From assembly GCA_950022655.1 (NCBI GenBank), contig OX465581.1, forward strand, positions 106,933,125-106,997,124: 64,000 nucleotides of DNA, read 5' to 3'. The DNA comes from Alentia gelatinosa (Eukaryota; Annelida; Polychaeta; Phyllodocida; Polynoidae). The notes under the pieces are model-generated. The model was not told the DNA's origin and made no database searches. It saw nothing but the letters and a program-made list of their open reading frames with translations. The position numbers and the translations under genes are program-made. Shown here one piece after another: positions 49,806 to 61,046 of the stretch (positions are counted from its first letter, which is position 1; every line of letters begins with the position of its first letter).

Positions 49806-51838
49806 GGAAGGAAGCGCCACCGCGAGGACTGATGGAAACGCGCGCAAAGACAAACACCATTGATTGTGACTATCGATAATTGATGTCAACTCCACCTGAA
49901 ACTTTGTCCACGTTCATCGTCAGCCCAGAAATGTTGCCAAATAGAACGGCGCCCAAATCAGAGACATTTAATCGATGCGGTCTCGGGCAGGGGTTTTAAC
50001 GTGACCATTGACCACAGGCACAAGTGTCGCGTAACACATTAAAATGTCAAACAGACCTGACCTTGAAGCCGCATTTCCGGGATCAGATTTTGACGGCGTT
50101 GTCGATAGAACATACAGAAAACGATACAGTTGGCCGTATTCTGCCTGAGATCCGTCACTCGGAGGCTCTGATTCCCGCACCGTGCAGAATATATAAATAC
50201 TCATGGGGTACCCCCTTCCCTCCTCCAATGATCTACATGACAAATCCCTCCCACCACCACGAATATTCATCAAATCATAACGTTCAAACATCCTATCCTT
50301 CGTTGTGTGGTGCTATACCGATCAGCAAGTTCCTGTTAAAAGTAACTAATTAACATAGGCTGGTTATTTAAACGCGCGTGATCCAGATTTCGAGTTGCAT
50401 GGGGGAAATAATGATGGTGTGTGCGTGTGGGTGAGGGAAGGGAGGCGGGTGGTAAATAGAGGCTCTGGCCCGTGGGAGGTCAGGCATAGAATGAGGCCAC
50501 CCTACCCTGTGATGAACACGTCTACGGTTTATATCAGCAGCGATGCGGACATCAGACATTCGGCGCCATGCCACACCTGTCCATGTAGGTACAAAAAGCA
50601 ATCACCTGATTACTTATTCATTCATTCAGTAAACCTCGGCCACACCCACCACCCACTCCTCTCCCCTGACAAATATAGAAATAGCTTGAAAAAAAAGTAT
50701 AAAGAGAAGCACACCCACACATAGCTCAGTAGCATTTAAGTGGCGTCGTGTGTGGTATCCCCGCACCACACGCACATAAAAAAAAGATATAACAAGCATT
50801 CTGACTATTATACCCATCGCGCTTGTTCTATGGTAAACAATAGTACCACCATAGCCTGACGTAACTGTATGTTTCATGGCATGGTCGCCTCATTTAAACA
50901 GCGACCGATGAATTATTCAGACCATTGTTTTACGCGATCAGCCGGCTTTGATTGCGAAGGCCTTTATAACGACTAATATGTGATTCATCAATTAGTAACT
51001 ACGTGGTTTTATGTGTGTGGAACAAAAACTCTGCGGGTGGCAATATCCCCCGGGCGTGGTGTGTGTAATTCTGTATAACTAGCCCCCTACACTCCTCTCC
51101 GTCTCCTGTCCCCGTCCTACCCAACCCTGAGGGGGATGGGCGTCTTGGTGGCTCGAGCAGCAGCCCAGCAGTCGGTCTCACCTTTAACAATGGCAATGTC
51201 TGCAAACCCCTGAGAGAGGCGTTCGGTTGGTGTCCCGACTCCCGCCAGTTAATTAACTTGATTTGTCTGTAGGGATTCAGTCGCCTTCATTAAATCAAAC
51301 TTGCTTCTGTCTCATTACGACGGGGTTTTTATAAATAGCGCCCGCTAACTCCGGACTGCCATAATGCAGAGACGCGCGCGCTCATCTGACAAATGAAACA
51401 ATGCCGACCCGCGCCAGCTCTGATTGGGCTATATACACTCCCCCCCCCCCCTCCCCCCACCCGGGTCTACCACACACACCTAACCTACCAGCTCGTCGCA
51501 GCTCGTAGCTTCCACCTCCCAGATGGCATGGACCCCCTAACCAGACCCACTAGGCCAAATGCAGTCCACAAGCAAAAGGTCGTGGGCACAAAATAAGGCG
51601 AGTTTACGGTCGAGGATACTCACTGATTGGATTGTATAAAATGCAGCGAACTCTTCTGCTCTTGCCGCAAGCATTAGTTCAGACATTTCTATACAGTACT
51701 ATGATCTCACAGGTATTTTTGGATGTATTCGAGGGAGACGGCAGCTTTATATAGAAGTACAAAATCTGGTTGTCAATGGGATAAATATTTCTAAAAGCAG
51801 TATGCAGTACAACCCTCTTTTTCTCACTTTCTCCATGC

Positions 51839-51839
<1 letters not shown>
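49806..51839. other. Intergenic, no gene seen
   Basis: Mixed-composition sequence without recognisable coding potential. A TATATAAAT word at 50190-50198 could be a TATA box, but nothing downstream supports a gene. A 12-base poly-C run lies at 51440-51451. Confidence 0.45.

Positions 51840-51840
<1 letters not shown>

Positions 51841-51900
<60 letters not shown>
51841..51900. repeat. (CT)n-(CA)n microsatellite
   Basis: A perfect CT run (51841-51887) continues directly into a CA run (to 51900). Pyrimidine-rich sequence follows to about 52000. Confidence 0.98.
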
Positions 51901-51901
<1 letters not shown>

Positions 51902-52000
51902 ACTCACATATTCCCTCTTTCTCGCTACCCCCTCTCTCTGTCTCTATCCTCTATCCCTCTCCTCTTCTCTTTCTGTCGTTCTCTCTCCCTCTACCCTAAC

Positions 52001-54040
52001 ACTAAATATCTGGCGACTCATAGGTTGGGGTGGGTATACCTGTAGGGTACTGCATGTAAAAGAGACTTTCTGTGAAAACAAAAGAACGACGACGAAAAAA
52101 GGAAAAAACTCTTTGACACATACTACATGTAAAATAAATCACAAGAGTAGAGCCAATGGTCGAATGATTGTTTGAAGGTGCATCTACATCGGTTTCTAAG
52201 TGAGTCACTGAGCTTCAGTTCAGACAAGATAGAAAATTATGAATTCAGCAGAGAAGTACAATGTACGTATTAGTAAATAGAACCAAGCAATATCAGTACA
52301 TGCTTATTCCTTACTAGCTCAGACTACAGATCCAGTCTAAATGTGTCGGAAAGAAGGTAGACAAGGTCACTCGCTTGAAATTATGTGGGAGACATTGCCG
52401 AAGCCATGTAATCTACTTTCGAAGCTGATTGGAAGGGAGTGAGAACAGAAAGTAAAAGCTGACCCTAACGAATGGTCCACTAGATCCGTAGCTCTTAAGC
52501 GAACATATTTTCGTTCAACATCGGTATCTTACCGGATTATGTAAATATCGCAAGATAAGAGCGATAGATGTACACGGGGAATTCGCTATAAATGAGGGTA
52601 GTAATGCCTATTTCCGTCCTCTACCTCGTTAGGCCTGCTGCCAGACAAATGCCTGCAGCTACAGCAATTGAATAGCGATGAAAATAGCGAGTTTACGTTT
52701 CCATTGCACGGCATATATTTCTGATAATTCCAGCTTGACCTGATGTGGTCTGCTATGACCCTCTGACATGATACTCCACATCATGTCACTTTGCATGATG
52801 TACACATGGTGGCTATTCTTTATGTAACACATCTAAAGATCCGTCTATCGAATCAGAGCAACCTCACAGACGCTTGTAAATCACCTATGAGGCTCTCTGC
52901 GATCTGCAAAATGAATTAGTATCTAGGATCTGGTGGGGCCCACTCCATTACTGAGAATAATAATCGCACCTTACGTCCACAGAACTATGAACAATATGGC
53001 CGCGATGGTGTCTCACCCGATAGTCGCCGACACGCAGTTAATGCGCAGTTGACGAAGTAATGTATGATTTAAACGCTGGACGCAGGCATTAATAATTGTG
53101 ACCACAACGGGGAGGCTGTGATTGGACTGCATTGTGAAGACGTTAACTCTCATTCGTGGTTCTCCTAAGTCAGGGAAAATTTCCCATTGATGATTTGCAT
53201 TGTCAGATCCTGCCTACGATATGAATTAGCCCGACCTCCTTGCTCATAATTTATAATTGGTGGACGGCCTCCTCATTTGGTTATCCTAACACCTCGCTGT
53301 TCAGTGGTTTGTGTATACATCTAGATAGTAAGCTGCAAGATATGGAAGGCACAAACTGCCTAGAAGGATCCAAGCGATAACCCGGCCAGAGATAGCGCTG
53401 CATGAAAACAAGCGTTATTTTTCTAACTTCTCTTTACCCATAGCCAACAACTATCAAATGTTATAACTTTAATCTATCAATTCATGGGAAGTGACTCTCG
53501 GGTTGATATATTTAAATAGGTACACTGTTTCCCTTCTACAAGTACATGTATATGAATAACTATTACTATAATGCTTTCAGTGTTTACACATTAAATGTTG
53601 GTATTCTGTTTCATCATAAACACAGTTGGTGTATATTATTCTAAAGACAGACTACACTGTAACTCTATGCCCTGTGAATTGTGTGGCCCATGTAGACCAT
53701 AGTAACCAGGCTTTCAATTCCAGGTTGTAGAGTCAGCAGACCCTGCTGGGTGCATGCTGAAATGCCGTGACCCTGCCAACCTAAACGGACACTGTTGTTC
53801 TTCACAACACGACCGAGAGGGTTGCTGCTTTAAACCAAAACAGTCGGCGATCCTGTGACCGTGGCCGGGTCAGGACACTGCCCCAACACACACACGGTAC
53901 CCTCACCCCAGGAGGCGAGGATCTTGAGCTTGTTTGACTTGGGAATTATATCTAAGCAGAAGGTATTGTTGTGCGGTTGTTCTGAGTGGCCACTCTTGAA
54001 GCCAAGTGCCTCACGCGATAACACACAACGGTACTCGTAG
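52001..54040. other. AT-rich intergenic block between CT and GA tracts
   Basis: This block lies between the CT-rich tract at 51.84-52.0 kb and the GA-rich tract at 54.04-54.34 kb. It contains a hairpin at 52736-52788 and a TACATGTA word near 53546, and no recognisable gene. Confidence 0.45.
52736..52788. repeat. Short inverted repeat (13-bp arms)
   Basis: TGACCTGATGTGG (52736-52748) pairs with CCACATCATGTCA (52776-52788) at 12 of 13 positions around a 27-base loop. The stem is too short for a typical animal microRNA precursor. Confidence 0.7.
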
Positions 54041-54042
54041 AT

Positions 54043-54044
54043 AT

Positions 54045-54094
<50 letters not shown>

Positions 54095-54335
54095 TGAGAG
54101 AGAGAGGGGGCAGTAGAAAGGTAGGGAGAGGATGAAAGGGGAGGCAAAGATAGAGGAAGAGAAAAGAAAAAATGGAATTAAAGATGAAGAGTGAATAAAA
54201 GAAAGAGAGGGACAAAGAGATAAAGAAGAGGTGGGAGAATGAAGAAACTAGGGGAAAAGAAAGAGGGGAGAGAAAGAGAGTATGAAAAAAGGGGGAGAGA
54301 AGGACTGAACGGAAAATATAGGCAGAAAGAAAGAC
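54043..54335. repeat. (GA)n microsatellite and purine-rich tract
   Basis: A nearly pure GA run (about 54045-54109) leads into about 220 bp of almost uninterrupted purine on the + strand. The minus-strand open frames here encode only Ser-Leu repeats and are artefacts of the simple repeat. Confidence 0.95.
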
Positions 54336-56325
54336 ATTCTATGCTCAGTCAGCAATTGCACGAAGAAATCCAGATCTTGTTGATCATACTTACACTTGTT
54401 TTTCAGAGGATATGATTTTCCTAAATCACTTTGTCAAACAATTGCACGATCATGGTAGCATATATTTTGAGCATTGGGCATCTCGGTGAGCAGTTCAGTG
54501 AGCAGCAATGAGCGACTCGTCATGTTCCCGCGGGGCCAACTGTTACCCACCATGCTCTGGCGTCCCCGTCGGCAATCGTAAGCACGCGGAGTTAAATGGT
54601 GTGAGAGTCTTGTGTTTCGGTTTATTTGAAATAATAGACTCGCGTGTCGAATGACATAAAAAAATCCAGTCTTTTTTACTGGGGTTTGAAAGAAAGGAAG
54701 CGCACTTTGAAGAAAAAGCAGACCATGTCACGTGATCACAACAGAGGAGACGCGCGGATGACGACCAAGACAGCCGGTTCTCAGATAACAAAGCAGCACA
54801 TACGCTTCCCGAGCAGGATCTGTGCATGTTTAGACACTGCGTTATCTCATGAATTTAACCGGAGCAAAATAATCCACAAACTTCTATATGCATGCAAATT
54901 TGAAATAAAAAAGTAATACTTTTTGTTGCGTAGTGTAATGTATACTTCTGAAAGCGAACACTGTCAACTATTTTACCCATTCACAACTTCCTGTTATAAG
55001 CTTCACTGGCGCAGCATTCTTTGATGTTTAGTCTTTCGCGTGGAATCAAGGTTATTTTCTAATCCGTTCAACACGAAGAAAGTGGTCCTCTCCCCTTTCT
55101 TCCGATGAAAATGCTCATAACCAGAGCTGCTCGTGTTGTAAGATGCTGGCAGCGAATGGGAGCTGCATCAGTTGTTAGGAGGTACATGGTGAGCTGTTGA
55201 TATGACGTGCTGTCAGTGTGTTGCCTTGTCTTTTCACAGATGAGCTGCTCAGAAACAGAGCTGTTTCACGTTTTCATTTACGCGTCCCGGTGTGATTCAA
55301 ATGTTGGTCTACTCCTGTGACGGGATGTCCTTGTCACGAGATGTTGTTCTTAGGATTTGCACAAGATCCTGTCTTGAATCAGCAGTCCTCTGATAGTGCT
55401 TAGTGATTTATTTGTTGTTCACCGTATCTGGAGTTTTGTGGCAGTGTAGAGCTTTATCAGTGCTATACGTTGTTTATGTAGTTTTAGGTAGTTTGTGATA
55501 CACCTTTCTAAGATTTGGGGTTTGTATTCTGTGTTTGTAATGCTGGTGTAGTATCCTGTCTATGGACACTTCTGGTGGAATGGTGTGACTGTGCAATGAG
55601 CTATAACACAGTATAATTAGCATTTTCTTACATCCGTAATTCCTCTAATTTCTTATATCCGTAATTCCATTTATCCTGTCTGAGCTGTGAGTCAAGCTTG
55701 TAAAGGGTGCATTATAGCTAACGCCCTGTCATTGTGGTAATCTGTGGAAGTTGTGCTTGATTCACTTGAACTGCTTCTGGGAAATAGTCCGTGAGCAGCC
55801 TTGACGATAGAGGGCTTTTAAAAAGTGTTTATGATATCAGTGTAATAAAATGTACCTATATATGCAGTACTCCATGTTTGTTCTAGGTCACTATTACATT
55901 ATTTGTGTAGTGCCCTGTATATGATGTGTATCTATTTTAGCCTTTTATATCGGTGATATCATTTTGTCAAAGCGTTGTTCTGTCTATACACTATGTCAAG
56001 TTTTATTGGTTTTATGTATTCAGTTTACTGCTGTGTTTGATCGTGAATTGTGACTGCTTTATTCTATATCTATATGTATAATTCTTTTCATTCTGTTCTG
56101 CTCTGTTGTAGGTCGTGTCAATTTCGTGTTATGTTGCCAAAGCAATTTGTGTCTAAATTGCTGTTTCTAAGTGGTGTATATTGTATAATTTCTTCTCTTT
56201 ATATTGCTCAGTGAAGCACTGTCATGGTGAGTTACTGATACTACGATGTACTGATATGTCAGTAGTGCAACCTATTCACCAGATCTGTCGTGATGCAACC
56301 TATTTGACTCAGTATATTTGCTCTC
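54336..56325. other. Intergenic, T-rich from about 55.2 kb, no gene seen
   Basis: An open frame at 54644-54916 (+) has no recognisable motif and is overlapped by an antisense frame. From about 55.2 to 56.3 kb the + strand is clearly richer in T and G than in A and C and has frequent stop codons, as in a transcribed non-coding region or intron. Two GAGCWGCTC dyads lie at 55124-55132 and 55242-55250. Confidence 0.4.
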
Positions 56326-57019
56326 TGCTGCCCATTCATTGAGCTACCCGTTCACTATGCTGCCCATTCACTGAGCTGCCAATTCACTGAGCTGCCCGCT
56401 CACTGAGCTTCCCATTCACTATTCTGCCTGCTCACCAGGCTGCCCATTCCCTGAGCTGCCCATTCCCGAGCTGCCTGTTCACTGAGCTGCTCATTCACTG
56501 TGCTGCCCATTCACTGTGCTGCCCATTCACTGAGCTGCTCTTTCACTGTGCTGCCCATTCACCAAGCTGCCTGTTCACCAGGTTGCCCGTTCAGTGAGCA
56601 GCTCATTCGTCCATTCACTGAGCTGTCCGTTCACTAAGTTTCCTGTTCACAGAACACCTCATTCATCTTTTCACTGAGCTGCCCATTCACTGAGCTACCC
56701 ATTCACTGAGCTGTCCGTTCACCAAAGTTCCTGTTCATAGAGCACCTCATTCGCTTTTTTCATTGAGCTGCCCGTTGACTGAGCTGTCTGTTCACTTATC
56801 TGCCCGTTGACTGAGCTGCCCGTTGACTGAGCTGCCCGTTGACTGAGCTGCCCGTTGACTGAGCATCCCACTCACCCATTCCCTGAGCTGCCCATTCACT
56901 GAGCTACCCATTTATTGAGCTTCCCCTTCATTAACTTGCCTGTTCATAGACCTGCCCGTTCACTGAGCTACTCCTTTCACTGGCATGTCCATTCATTGAG
57001 CTGTTCCTTCATTGAGCTC
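56326..57019. repeat. 16-bp minisatellite (about 43 units)
   Basis: The array is built of a degenerate unit close to CTGCCCATTCACTGAG. Four consecutive copies of the variant TGCCCGTTGACTGAGC are identical (56801-56864), indicating recent homogenisation or slippage. The unit length is not a multiple of three and the unit contains TGA, so every + frame meets a stop within 48 bp. The array is therefore not coding. Confidence 0.95.
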
Positions 57020-57057
57020 CTGATGTGATTCGAGGCTGATGGCCAGACGAGTATCAC

Positions 57058-57870
57058 GAGCCGCTCGTATCGGGGCTGGACTTACCGTCATTATGCAGCC
57101 TACACCCATTGAGTCGCTCGCCCTGCTTTACGCCAAGCACCGCCACCCCTACCCGGCCCCACCACCCCCGCACCGCCCAGCGTGCCAAGAGCGGCCCAAT
57201 TTGCATAACCAGTGACTCTCTTTTCCTGCAATTTCGCCCACCTTATGAGATCTTATTACGGGAGAGGCCGGGGCCGGGGCCCCATTTATTGAGATATCTG
57301 GCTGGGGCTGGAGTGGCTGCCCGCTGCTTGCCCGGCACCCGACGCCTACTGGCCCCGTCAGAAGAGGGGAATCAGGCCGGGCAGTGGGCCGCTCGTCCAG
57401 ATCGTAAGACTCGATAGCGCGCATTGACAGCGTCCGATCGCTGGCTTTACACCATGGAATGGCCATAAACGGACTGAAACTAATTTATTTGATGATAGGC
57501 GCAATTGTTTCCGACTTGCAATCAATAGCCAAATGGGCGCGTTCGCCGCGCGCGAAAGAAACGGTCGATATGGGCCGTAAAACGAGCTGCTCGCCCGCCC
57601 GCCAGACGCGCTGACCGCTTCGTTCCACAACAGTCGCCGCTTCCCACCGAGCTGCTCGGAGCAAAAAGGGAAAAAAATGAAATGGGGGGAGGAAGAGAAA
57701 AAACCAGGTCAGCCTCGGAGATGGCCACGTCGGGGAGGCAGGGACGGGTGGCGGGTCGCGGAAGGAGCAGCTCGTGGACGAGTTGCTCGGAGTAGTTCAG
57801 CGTCGACCAGGAGGAGGTCATCGTCTCCAGGGTGGACGCCACGCTGTACGACTATTGAACAGGGCGTTGC
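57058..57870. other. CpG-rich block with repeated GAGCNGCTC dyads
   Basis: This is a CpG-rich stretch directly after the minisatellite. It holds GAGCNGCTC dyads at 57058-57066, 57584-57592, 57649-57657 and 57765-57773 and the variant GAGTTGCTC at 57780-57788. Three of them extend to the 11-bp palindrome CGAGCNGCTCG. Open frames on both strands overlap and show no family motif. It could be a regulatory CpG island or the promoter or first exon of a gene beyond the window, but neither is proven. Confidence 0.45.
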
Positions 57871-58105
57871 CGTGTACGTGCAGCTCAGAGTCCATCGGGT
57901 GGCCGCTCTCCCCTCTGAGTAGAGGAGGGGGCTGATAAGAGGGAGTTTTATGTCTATAAAATTGTTGAACAATCAAGGAGGATGTTAAGGAGAGAATAGA
58001 TCCGGGAGAATTAGTAGTACTGCATACTACGTCTGTATGAAATTATATTATATGCAAATGCAAGTATTATGTGTCAAAATATATATATAAATAATATCCA
58101 CCCCG

Positions 58106-58155
58106 AATGACTGGGTAAATGATTGAATAGGTGAATGAATGAGTAAGTGGGTGAG
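58106..58155. repeat. Degenerate TGAA/TGAG tetranucleotide repeat
   Basis: About 50 bp of imperfect 4-bp units (TGAA, TGAG, TAAG, TGGG) with a 4-bp rhythm. Confidence 0.5.
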
Positions 58156-59132
58156 AATTTGACATCTGTGATATATAGTCTCTAAAGCTAAATATACACA
58201 TACACTTATTTTCTAAAATTGATGCTGTAGAGAAATAATACAGCATGTAAAAATATTTTATGACGCAGTCACCAACTCGGGCTCGTTTTCCCCGCTGCCC
58301 TCCGGGACCCCCCAATGGCTGTATTGATCAGCTGAGTGTGGGTGTGCCTCCCACGCCTCCCCTCCTCCTACTACAGCCTGTAGTCTCATGCTCATCACTG
58401 CCGCCCCCTCACCCCACTCCACCCCTCCCACCCGCCTCCCCACTCGGCCGCCCATCGCAGCCACCCAGCCGGCAAGCCTCGTCCCTGGCCGTCATTACGC
58501 CAGGCTGGCCGGCTGTGCCGCGCCCCGGCCCCGCTACATTTACCGCTGCCCTGCTCTGACAGCTATTATCACTCAGGGATGGTGAGCCTCGGCAACACGT
58601 GACAACCTGAAAACACAGCAGAAACCCATGGCCTGGTGCGGTCAGTCTGTGTTTGGTAAACAACAGCGAGTGAGACGGTCCGCTGACCCGTGTTCCATCC
58701 ACTAGGGTTCATTTGATTATACTACTCACACTCTATCTGTATGTTTGAGGTTGACCACTAAAATTGAATATAAATTATCTTTTCTGCCTTACTGACTAAG
58801 TATCTTCGGGGATTTATTTACACTGTATCAGTGACAGGTACATCCAATAGGGAAGAGTTTTGTTTAATACCTCAACTTAAGCCTCGGAATGTTATTGCAC
58901 TTGATAGCTCAGTGGGATTTTTATCATCCATATCTAAAGTATTGCCATGATGAAAATCGCATCTAACGTCAGTTCTCTTTTTTTGGAGTATTAAGAAAAC
59001 GGACACTAATCCACGCTACTCATTTGACGGGTATAACTGGATTATTGTAAAAGGTTCGACTTTGCGGTACACTCCAGTCACCAGCCGCCTCACACGGAAC
59101 GCCATGAAACGGTCTCGCCATCTAGTGAGCAG

Positions 59133-59179
59133 TAGCTCAATCAAAACCTCGCTCGGGCGTCGTATCAGGTTCAAGTCTC
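59133..59179 (+). mobile_element. Possible tRNA-derived SINE relic
   Basis: TAGCTCAA at 59133-59140 resembles a Pol III A box, and GGTTCAAGTCTC at 59168-59179 resembles a B box. The spacing is about 9 bp shorter than in a functional tRNA and the arms do not fold into a cloverleaf, so this is at most a decayed SINE head. Chance similarity is a real possibility. Confidence 0.2.
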
Positions 59180-60699
59180 AGGACGATGTGAAGGCTTTAT
59201 AGTGATACACTACACGCTGCCAATATCAGCCCTGCTTTATATCAGACGAAAATACATTACATGTCTGTATGTTCGAGCCTCCTAGACAGACTTGACATTT
59301 TAACCCTTCTTTCAAATCATATTCCACGCAGGAGATGAGCTTGTCAAATATACTTGTTTATGTCTGCCGAATCTAGACGAGTGGTCATATATATATAGAT
59401 TATTTTATGAATCTTTGGTTCAGGTTTGACATTTAGAAAAGTCAAAGGCTGAAGGCTATGAAAAGTCTGTATGCCAAGACTTAAATAACGCTTTAAATAG
59501 TTTTTATTGGATTATTATCTTGTATGTTGAACAACCTGGACCTGTTTAAAATTGTTCGTAATTTCCCTGCAATGACCTAAGAATACATCTCTTTTTATAT
59601 CTAATGGTTTTCAGCATTAACTGTACCAAGAGGAGACATTTTATTTAGTCACAACAAATATTTCATTTCATACCTCGACCTCAGATAATATAAGTAATCA
59701 TTTCTCTCCAAAAGATCTATCTACCTGTGTTATATGATACCAATATCAATGGGAATATTAATATTTCCTATAAAAAAATAGCAAATCCAATGCTTATTAT
59801 TAGCATTTGAATCAACAAGCTACAAAACAGAGCACTATACTTGAATGCAAAGCCTATAGTTTTACCACCAGTTCATGACTTCAGAACATCCCCCATCGAT
59901 AAGGATGGTTCATCATTGTTTCCGTTGTCTATGTGAATATTTGTGAGTGTGTAATATCAAATAAAGAATTAATAACAATCGTAATGCGTTTTCTGTCTTA
60001 CCCAGATCTATGAGAGGCCCACATAACTGTGACAATTATCAGGAATCAGAAGAAACCCTTCCTTTCCCTCTTCCAAAAAGTATCATTGCTCCTTTTTTAG
60101 CCTGACCCGTTCTCTCTGTTCAGTGGTCCACAAACTGGGTGCCCGGTGCAGCAGTTAAATAGCTGCATTTCAAGATGGCTGCCTGCGTTACGACGGTGAG
60201 GCAGTGGCTGGGGGTATAAGCCAGGTGATGGATGGTCAGCTCGGCGGTAATCCACGATTCCTTATTATCACACTTACCCTGACACGGCGGAGTGGGCGCG
60301 CTGGGCCGGAAGGAAGGCGTAATCACACGGAGTCAGGTGCTATTGTTACCGGCAACCCGCTGGTTTTCTTCCCGTTCTGGAGGCAGGATGGAACACCCAT
60401 GGACGATGTATCATCTGTTTCGCGTTTAGAAGAAGAACTAGCGTGCTGACACTTTAGAAAGGGTTCACTTTGAAAATATCTCCTCAGAAATCGGTGGATT
60501 TCATCGACTCTTTATCATAACTGGATTTTTTTTTAAATGTGGATTATAAGTTATAGGCAACCGTAGAATAAAGAATTAGTTTTAGCATCTTTTTTGATTT
60601 GGTTTAAAATATGCATGTGCTATTACTACCTTGTTGTTGGCAATCCTCTCCGCCGTTCGCCTCCGCGATCCGCGATCGCCTTGCGGGAAAAAAATACTC

Positions 60700-60737
60700 C
60701 CTTCCTTTGCTTTTAACATGATAATAGCAAAGGAAGG
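60700..60737. repeat. Foldback: 16-bp arms, 6-base loop
   Basis: CCTTCCTTTGCTTTTA (60700-60715) and TAATAGCAAAGGAAGG (60722-60737) are inverted repeats with one mismatch, separated by ACATGA. A short CpG-rich patch with GCGATC repeats lies just upstream (about 60645-60690) in otherwise AT-rich surroundings. Confidence 0.85.
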
Positions 60738-61029
60738 TATCAGAAGGCTATATGAGAAACGCAAAATACCTTTCATTGAGACAGGTTGATACTACCGCAA
60801 AATAGAAATTTTTGATTCTTGGAAACGAGACACAATGTCACTAATACGTGAGTTCTGATGTCATTGATCCTGATATTATTATCATAATTTGGTCTATACA
60901 TCGTTGAATCAAATATATGCCGTTGTTAGCTCTAGATTAATCCATAAAGCTTACATTTTGTTGTTATATCGTAACTAATTTGGAAAGATCCCAGGGTGAA
61001 AGAAGGAGGTAAAAAAACCATTGGCACCA

Positions 61030-61046
61030 CCCCCCCCCCCCCCCCC
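61030..61046. repeat. Poly-C run, 17 bases
   Basis: An uninterrupted C17 run on the + strand, the longest C/G homopolymer in the window. Confidence 0.98.

Larger units (their letters stand above)
57871..60640. other. AT-rich intergenic region, no gene seen
   Basis: Contains a degenerate TGAA-type tetranucleotide patch at 58106-58155, a GC-rich patch at about 58.26-58.57 kb, a possible tRNA-derived element at 59133-59179 and an isolated AATAAA at 59960-59965. Nothing recognisable as coding. Confidence 0.45.

Noticed and set aside
51802..51999. Ser-Leu repeat open frame
   Set aside because: Translation of the CT microsatellite. The same holds for the minus-strand frames at 53830-54215.
54644..54916. 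90-codon basic open frame downstream of Meis
   Set aside because: No motif recognised, overlapped by an antisense frame, and with no splice or promoter evidence.
58890..58915. miR-25/92-like start TATTGCACTTG
   Set aside because: Eleven bases match the 5' end of the microRNA as I recall it, but the rest of the mature sequence and a hairpin are missing.
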